In this document: positions 4,856 to 7,716 of the stretch, one piece after another
How positions within the stretch are numbered: the first letter of the stretch is position 1
Layout: every line of letters starts with the position of its first letter
Position numbers and translations under genes: made by a program
Notes under the pieces: model-generated
Told to the model about the DNA's origin: nothing
Seen by the model: the letters and a program-made list of their open reading frames with translations, nothing else
Database searches by the model: none
Source of the DNA: Actinomycetales bacterium
GTDB lineage: Bacteria; Actinomycetota; Actinomycetes; Actinomycetales; Beutenbergiaceae
Direction: 5' to 3'
Length of the DNA stretch: 7,716 nt
Assembly: GCA_016649925.1 (NCBI GenBank)
Contig: JAENWO010000108.1
Span: 1-7,716, forward strand

Positions 4856-6121
4856 GTGACCGACTCGCCCACCGACTCCCCCACCACCACTCCCACCCCT
4901 GCGGCCCACCGCACCGCGGCCCACCGCACCGCGACGCACGTCCCCGCCGACGCGCAGCACCCCGAGACGGTGGCCGTCGCCGCCGGCCGCCCGGCGCGGG
5001 CCGAGCACGCGCCGGTCAATCCGCCCGTGGTGCTCTCTTCCACGTACATCGGCACGGAGCCGCCGACGTCGGACGGCCTGGTCTACACCCGGCTCGGCAC
5101 CGAGACGTGGCTGCCTTTCGAGGAGGCGCTCGCCGAGCTCGAGCACGCCCGCCGGCCGGGTCTGCTCTTCGCCTCGGGGATGGCAGCGATCACGGCCGCG
5201 CTCAGCCTCGTCCCGGTGAACGGCTCGATCGTGATCGCCCGGCACACCTACCACGCGGCCCTCGTGGCAGCACGAGACCTGGTGGAGCGCTCCGGCGTGA
5301 CACTGACCGAGGTGGACATCGTCGACACGGCGCAGGTCCGCAGCGCCCTGGAGAAGGCCGCTGACCGCACCGGCAACCCGATGCTGTGGCTGGAGTCACC
5401 CACGAACCCGATGCTCGAGGTGGCCGACCTCCCCGCCCTCATCGAGGCGACCCACGCCGTCGCTGGTCTCGTCGTCGTCGACAACACGTTCGCCACACCC
5501 TTGGCGCAGCGGCCCCTGGAGATGGGGGCCGACGTGGTCGTCCACTCCGTCACGAAGTACCTGGCGGGTCACTCGGACGTGGTCCTCGGGGCGGCGCTCG
5601 CGAACGATCCCGAGCTCCTCGCGAGGCTGCGCACCCGCCGCAGCATCGGTGGCGCGATCGCCGGGCCGTGGGAGGCGTGGCTGGCGTTGCGCGGGCTGCG
5701 GACCCTCGCCCTGCGGGTCGAGCGCTCCCAGCAGAACGCCGCCGAGCTCGCGCGCCGGCTGGAGGGCCACGAGCACGTGGTCGAGGTCCGCTACCCGGGC
5801 CTGGCCTCTCATCCCCAGCACGAGCGGGCCGCCGCACACATGGACGGCTTCGGCTCGATCCTCACCCTCCGGCCGGTCGGCGGGGTCGCGGGGGCCGACG
5901 CGCTGGTCAAGGCGGTGCGCCTGTGGGTGCCCGCCACGAGCCTCGGCGGGGTCGAGTCCTCGCTGGAGCGCCGCCGTCGGTTCGCCTCCGAGGCACCCAC
6001 TGTGCCCGAGGACCTCCTCCGCCTCTCCGTCGGCATCGAGCATGTCGAGGACCTGGCCGCGGACCTGTTCCGGGGGCTGGAAGCGGCCGCCGCGATAGGC
6101 TCGTCACGGAGGTCAAGATGA
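4856..6121 (+). CDS. Cys/Met metabolism PLP-dependent enzyme (cystathionine gamma-synthase/lyase family)
   Basis: The 421-residue product is a fold-type I enzyme of the Cys/Met-metabolism family, which makes or breaks C-S bonds of cystathionine, homocysteine or related substrates. Visible landmarks are NPPVVLSSTY (55-64), the phosphate-binding YTR (77-79) of the neighbouring subunit, FASGMAAI (105-112), LESPTNP (179-185), VVVDNTFATPL (206-216) with cofactor Asp209, SVTKYLAGHSD (231-241) with the PLP lysine Lys234, and TSLGGVESSLE (361-371) followed by LLRLSVGIEHVEDL with carboxylate-binding Arg389. The usual R-x-x-N-P-T stretch reads RLGTETW here. The subfamily (gamma-synthase, gamma- or beta-lyase) cannot be settled, so no gene symbol is given. 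About 35 residues of Thr/Pro/His/Ala-rich sequence, including AAHRTAAHRT, precede the conserved core and look disordered. The GTG start is supported by the -10 box 7 nt upstream. Its stop overlaps the start of the lipoprotein gene (ATGA). Confidence 0.92.
   Translation: MTDSPTDSPTTTPTPAAHRTAAHRTATHVPADAQHPETVAVAAGRPARAEHAPVNPPVVLSSTYIGTEPPTSDGLVYTRLGTETWLPFEEALAELEHARRPGLLFASGMAAITAALSLVPVNGSIVIARHTYHAALVAARDLVERSGVTLTEVDIVDTAQVRSALEKAADRTGNPMLWLESPTNPMLEVADLPALIEATHAVAGLVVVDNTFATPLAQRPLEMGADVVVHSVTKYLAGHSDVVLGAALANDPELLARLRTRRSIGGAIAGPWEAWLALRGLRTLALRVERSQQNAAELARRLEGHEHVVEVRYPGLASHPQHERAAAHMDGFGSILTLRPVGGVAGADALVKAVRLWVPATSLGGVESSLERRRRFASEAPTVPEDLLRLSVGIEHVEDLAADLFRGLEAAAAIGSSRRSR
4901..4930. 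repeat. Two tandem copies of a 15-bp unit inside the PLP-enzyme gene
   Basis: GCGGCCCACCGCACC occurs twice in succession, encoding AAHRT-AAHRT in the non-conserved N-terminal extension. A partial third unit (GCGACGCAC) follows. The frame is preserved, so this is likely slippage in a tolerant, disordered segment. Confidence 0.85.
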
Positions 6122-6771
6122 AGCGGTCCATGATCCGAACGGTCCTCGCGACAGGTGTGGGAGTCGCGCTGTTGGCCGCCTGCGGGGGCCCGGGCGGCAC
6201 GCCGTCAGATACCGGCACCTCCGCGAGTCCCACCGCCGACGAGACGACGGCGGAGCCCAGCCAGGAGCCGACACCGTCAGCCTCGGAGGGCACACCCGCC
6301 GACGAGGTGACGGACGCACCGCAGTTCCCCGCGGACACCGCCGCGGACACCCAGGAGCCCTCGGGCGAGTCCGACCTCATGCTCACCGACGTCCGTGCCG
6401 CCGAGCACGACGGCTTCGACCGCGTGGTCCTGGAGTTCGCCGGCGCCGGCGGGCCGGGCTGGCGCACCGAGTACGTCGCCGAGGCGGTGCAGGACGGCAG
6501 TGGGGAGCCGATCGACGTCGAGGGTGACGCGGTCCTGCAGGTCACCGTCTCGGGCACCCGTTATCCCGCCGAGAACGAGGCGGGCTACTACGACGGGCCC
6601 CGCTCGTTCTCAGCGGAGGACGAGGAGGTCGACGAGGTGTACGTCGGCGGCACCTTCGAGGGCCTGACGCAGGTGGTCCTGGGCATCGACAGCGCCGATG
6701 CACCGTTCCGGGTCTTTGCTCTGCAGGACCCGGTCCGCGTCGTCATCGACGTCCAGCACGTCGACGACTGA
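6118..6771 (+). CDS. AMIN-like domain lipoprotein
   Basis: The 217-residue product starts with a lipoprotein signal peptide: MKRSMIR, a hydrophobic run, and lipobox LAAC with Cys22. It should be tethered to the outer face of the membrane. A low-complexity Thr/Ser/Pro/Glu linker spans about residues 23-85. The folded part (about 86-215) has the beta-rich pattern of actinobacterial AMIN-like lipoproteins: FDRVVLEFAG (100-109), PGWRTEYV (113-120), GDAVLQVTVSGTRYP (136-150), YYDGPRSF (157-164), VYVGGTFEGLTQVVLGI (174-190) and a terminal PFRVFAL...RVVIDVQH. AMIN-type domains bind cell-wall or envelope components; the ligand here is unknown. The ATG has a strong GGAGG Shine-Dalgarno at 6108-6112 and overlaps the TGA of the PLP enzyme (ATGA), so it is the second gene of that operon. 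The functional link between the two is not obvious. Confidence 0.88.
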   Translation: MKRSMIRTVLATGVGVALLAACGGPGGTPSDTGTSASPTADETTAEPSQEPTPSASEGTPADEVTDAPQFPADTAADTQEPSGESDLMLTDVRAAEHDGFDRVVLEFAGAGGPGWRTEYVAEAVQDGSGEPIDVEGDAVLQVTVSGTRYPAENEAGYYDGPRSFSAEDEEVDEVYVGGTFEGLTQVVLGIDSADAPFRVFALQDPVRVVIDVQHVDD

Positions 6772-6773
6772 GG

Positions 6774-6798
6774 GCCCGATCCACCGGGTGGCTTTCTT
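6774..6798 (+). terminator. Possible terminator after the lipoprotein gene
   Basis: Right after the lipoprotein stop, two alternative small stems are possible: CCCG/CGGG (6775-6778 with 6785-6788) or CCAC/GTGG (6781-6784 with 6788-6791). Either is followed by CTTTCTT (6792-6798), the most T-rich stretch nearby. The stems are short, so this is a weak candidate. Confidence 0.4.
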
Positions 6799-6943
6799 CG
6801 AGCGGTTGCTCCAGTTCGGCCCGGTGCTCGCTCGCGCGCAGCGCGCGCACCATCGTCGCGAACCACCGCGTCGTCGCGGCCCCACCTCCTCGCGCGTCCG
6901 CCGGCGTGCCGCATGACCTGCGCGAACGTGGTGCCTCAGCTGC

Positions 6944-6958
6944 CGGTCCCGAGGACCG
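6944..6958 (-). terminator. Hairpin downstream of the acyltransferase gene
   Basis: CGGTCC (6944-6949) and GGACCG (6953-6958) form a 6-bp stem with a 3-base loop. On the minus strand it lies 12 nt after the stop codon of the acyltransferase gene. There is no T-tract. The rest of the 199-bp gap 6772-6970 holds no supportable gene; it also contains a GC-rich self-complementary run at 6834-6848. Confidence 0.4.
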
Positions 6959-6970
6959 TGGCGGACGCCG

Positions 6971-7693
6971 TCATGCGGGCCCTCGCCCCTCCTCCAGCCC
7001 GCGGTCGTACGGCTCGGCCGGCGGGGTCTCGTGACGGATGTCGGCGAGCATCGCGGTGATGCGTGCCATCACCCGGGCCGTCGCCTCACGCAGGACCTCG
7101 GCATCGGGCGGGACGCCGTAGAGGTCGGAGAGGTCGACGGGCGGCCCGGCCTGCACCCAGACGTCCTGGGGAGGGAAGGGATGAAGCCTGTTCGTCGACC
7201 GGGGCAGGATCTTCTGGGTGCCCCACTGCGCGATCGGGATCACGGGGACCCGCGTGGCGAGCGCCAACCGGGCGATGCCGGTCTTCGCGACCATCGGCCA
7301 CAGGTTCGGGTCCTTGGTGAGGGTGCCCTCCGGGAACAACCCCACACACTCCCCCGCGCGCAGGGCCGCTTCGGCCGCGTGCAGGGCGTCGGCTGCCTGG
7401 GCCGTGCCCCGGTGCACCGAGATCTGGCCGCTGTGGTGCGCGAACCAGCCGAGCACCGGCACCTTGAACAGGCTCGCCTTCGCGAGGTACTTCGGCGGCC
7501 GGCCGTGGTTGTACAGGAAGTGCCCGAACGTGAGGGCGTCCATGTTGCTCATGTGGTTCGAGGCCGCGATGAACCCGCCGTCGGGCAGGTTCTCGGCGCC
7601 GCTCCACCTCTTCCGCGTGACCAGGACGAGGGCCGCCCGGATGATCCCGACGGCGACGTGGTAGGCGAACGGGATGGGAGGCGGCTTGCTCAC
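6971..7693 (-). CDS. plsC: 1-acylglycerol-3-phosphate O-acyltransferase (PlsC family)
   Basis: PlsC-type enzymes transfer an acyl chain to the sn-2 position of lysophosphatidate, giving phosphatidate for phospholipid synthesis at the cytoplasmic membrane face. The 240-residue product shows the family motifs in order: the catalytic NHxxxxD box as NHMSNMD (46-52), motif II as AKASLFKVPVLGWFAHHSGQ (71-90) then ISVHRG with Arg95, motif III LFPEGT (119-124), and motif IV VPVIPIAQWG (149-158). An amphipathic or hydrophobic stretch (YHVAVGIIRAALVLV, 11-25) may anchor it to the membrane. The GTG at 7691-7693 lies 7 nt behind a TAGGAT box, which decides the start. Substrate choice is inferred; relatives include other lysophospholipid acyltransferases. 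It converges with the lipoprotein gene. In many actinobacteria plsC is followed by gpsA and ddl; here other genes separate it from ddl. Confidence 0.93.
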   Translation of the reverse strand: MSKPPPIPFAYHVAVGIIRAALVLVTRKRWSGAENLPDGGFIAASNHMSNMDALTFGHFLYNHGRPPKYLAKASLFKVPVLGWFAHHSGQISVHRGTAQAADALHAAEAALRAGECVGLFPEGTLTKDPNLWPMVAKTGIARLALATRVPVIPIAQWGTQKILPRSTNRLHPFPPQDVWVQAGPPVDLSDLYGVPPDAEVLREATARVMARITAMLADIRHETPPAEPYDRGLEEGRGPA

Positions 7694-7700
7694 GCCGGCG

Positions 7701-7706
7701 ATCCTA
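7701..7706 (-). promoter_or_regulatory. -10 box of a leaderless-type promoter for plsC
   Basis: On the minus strand TAGGAT is followed by seven bases (CGCCGGC) and then the GTG start. The -35 region, if any, lies at or beyond the window edge. Confidence 0.45.
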
Positions 7707-7716
7707 GTCGTCGCAC

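Noticed and set aside
5386..6771. A long plus-strand frame fusing sequence within the PLP enzyme to the lipoprotein
   Set aside because: The part before 6118 is a frame-shifted Arg/Gly-rich reading of the PLP enzyme. The lipoprotein starts at its own ATG with a Shine-Dalgarno and signal peptide.
6588..6914. Minus-strand open frame across the lipoprotein end and the gap before plsC
   Set aside because: It overlaps the AMIN-like gene on the other strand, has low-complexity Arg/Ser/Thr composition and no identifiable domain or promoter.

Overview
The window is very GC-rich. Its gene set (ddl, a DUF3515 lipoprotein and thiL close together, plus plsC and an AMIN-like lipoprotein) and its many GTG/ATG starts sitting 6-7 nt behind a TAnnnT box point to an actinobacterium, most likely Micrococcales-like. 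No rRNA, tRNA, CRISPR array, transposase or phage gene is visible. All identifications come from reading the sequence and from family knowledge; no database search was run.

Layout, left to right. (1) 1-2097, minus strand: a compact operon starting at about 2097 and read leftwards. It holds a 53-residue Ala/Ser/Thr-rich small ORF, thiL (thiamine-monophosphate kinase), a VOC/glyoxalase-fold protein whose C-terminus looks truncated, and a two-CBS-domain protein. Junctions are +3 nt, a 4-nt ATGA overlap and +2 nt, so translation is probably coupled. (2) 2142-2642, plus strand: a DUF3515 lipoprotein transcribed divergently from the thiL operon; the two start codons are only 44 bp apart. (3) 2643-3493: an accessory-looking cassette of a four-helix membrane protein and a 64-residue Cro/CI (XRE) regulator behind an array of CTTGAC/GTCAAG half-sites. 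It lies between two related palindromic repeats, one degenerate (2644-2709) and one almost perfect (3405-3480). (4) 3494-4618, minus strand: ddl, D-alanine--D-alanine ligase. (5) 4619-4855: a 237-bp divergent intergenic region with four copies of GATCGTCA/TGACGATC. (6) 4856-6771, plus strand: a two-gene operon of a Cys/Met-metabolism PLP enzyme and an AMIN-like lipoprotein, joined by an ATGA overlap. (7) 6971-7693, minus strand: a PlsC-type 1-acylglycerol-3-phosphate acyltransferase that converges on the lipoprotein gene.

Functionally, most genes are housekeeping: thiamine diphosphate synthesis, peptidoglycan precursor synthesis, phospholipid acylation and sulfur amino-acid metabolism. The parts worth a second look are the palindromic repeat pair around the membrane-protein/XRE cassette, that cassette's palindromic operator array, the GATCGTCA array upstream of the PLP enzyme, the unrecognised small ORF ahead of thiL, and the run of leaderless-type starts. 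I see no strong case for a wholly new multi-gene system here.
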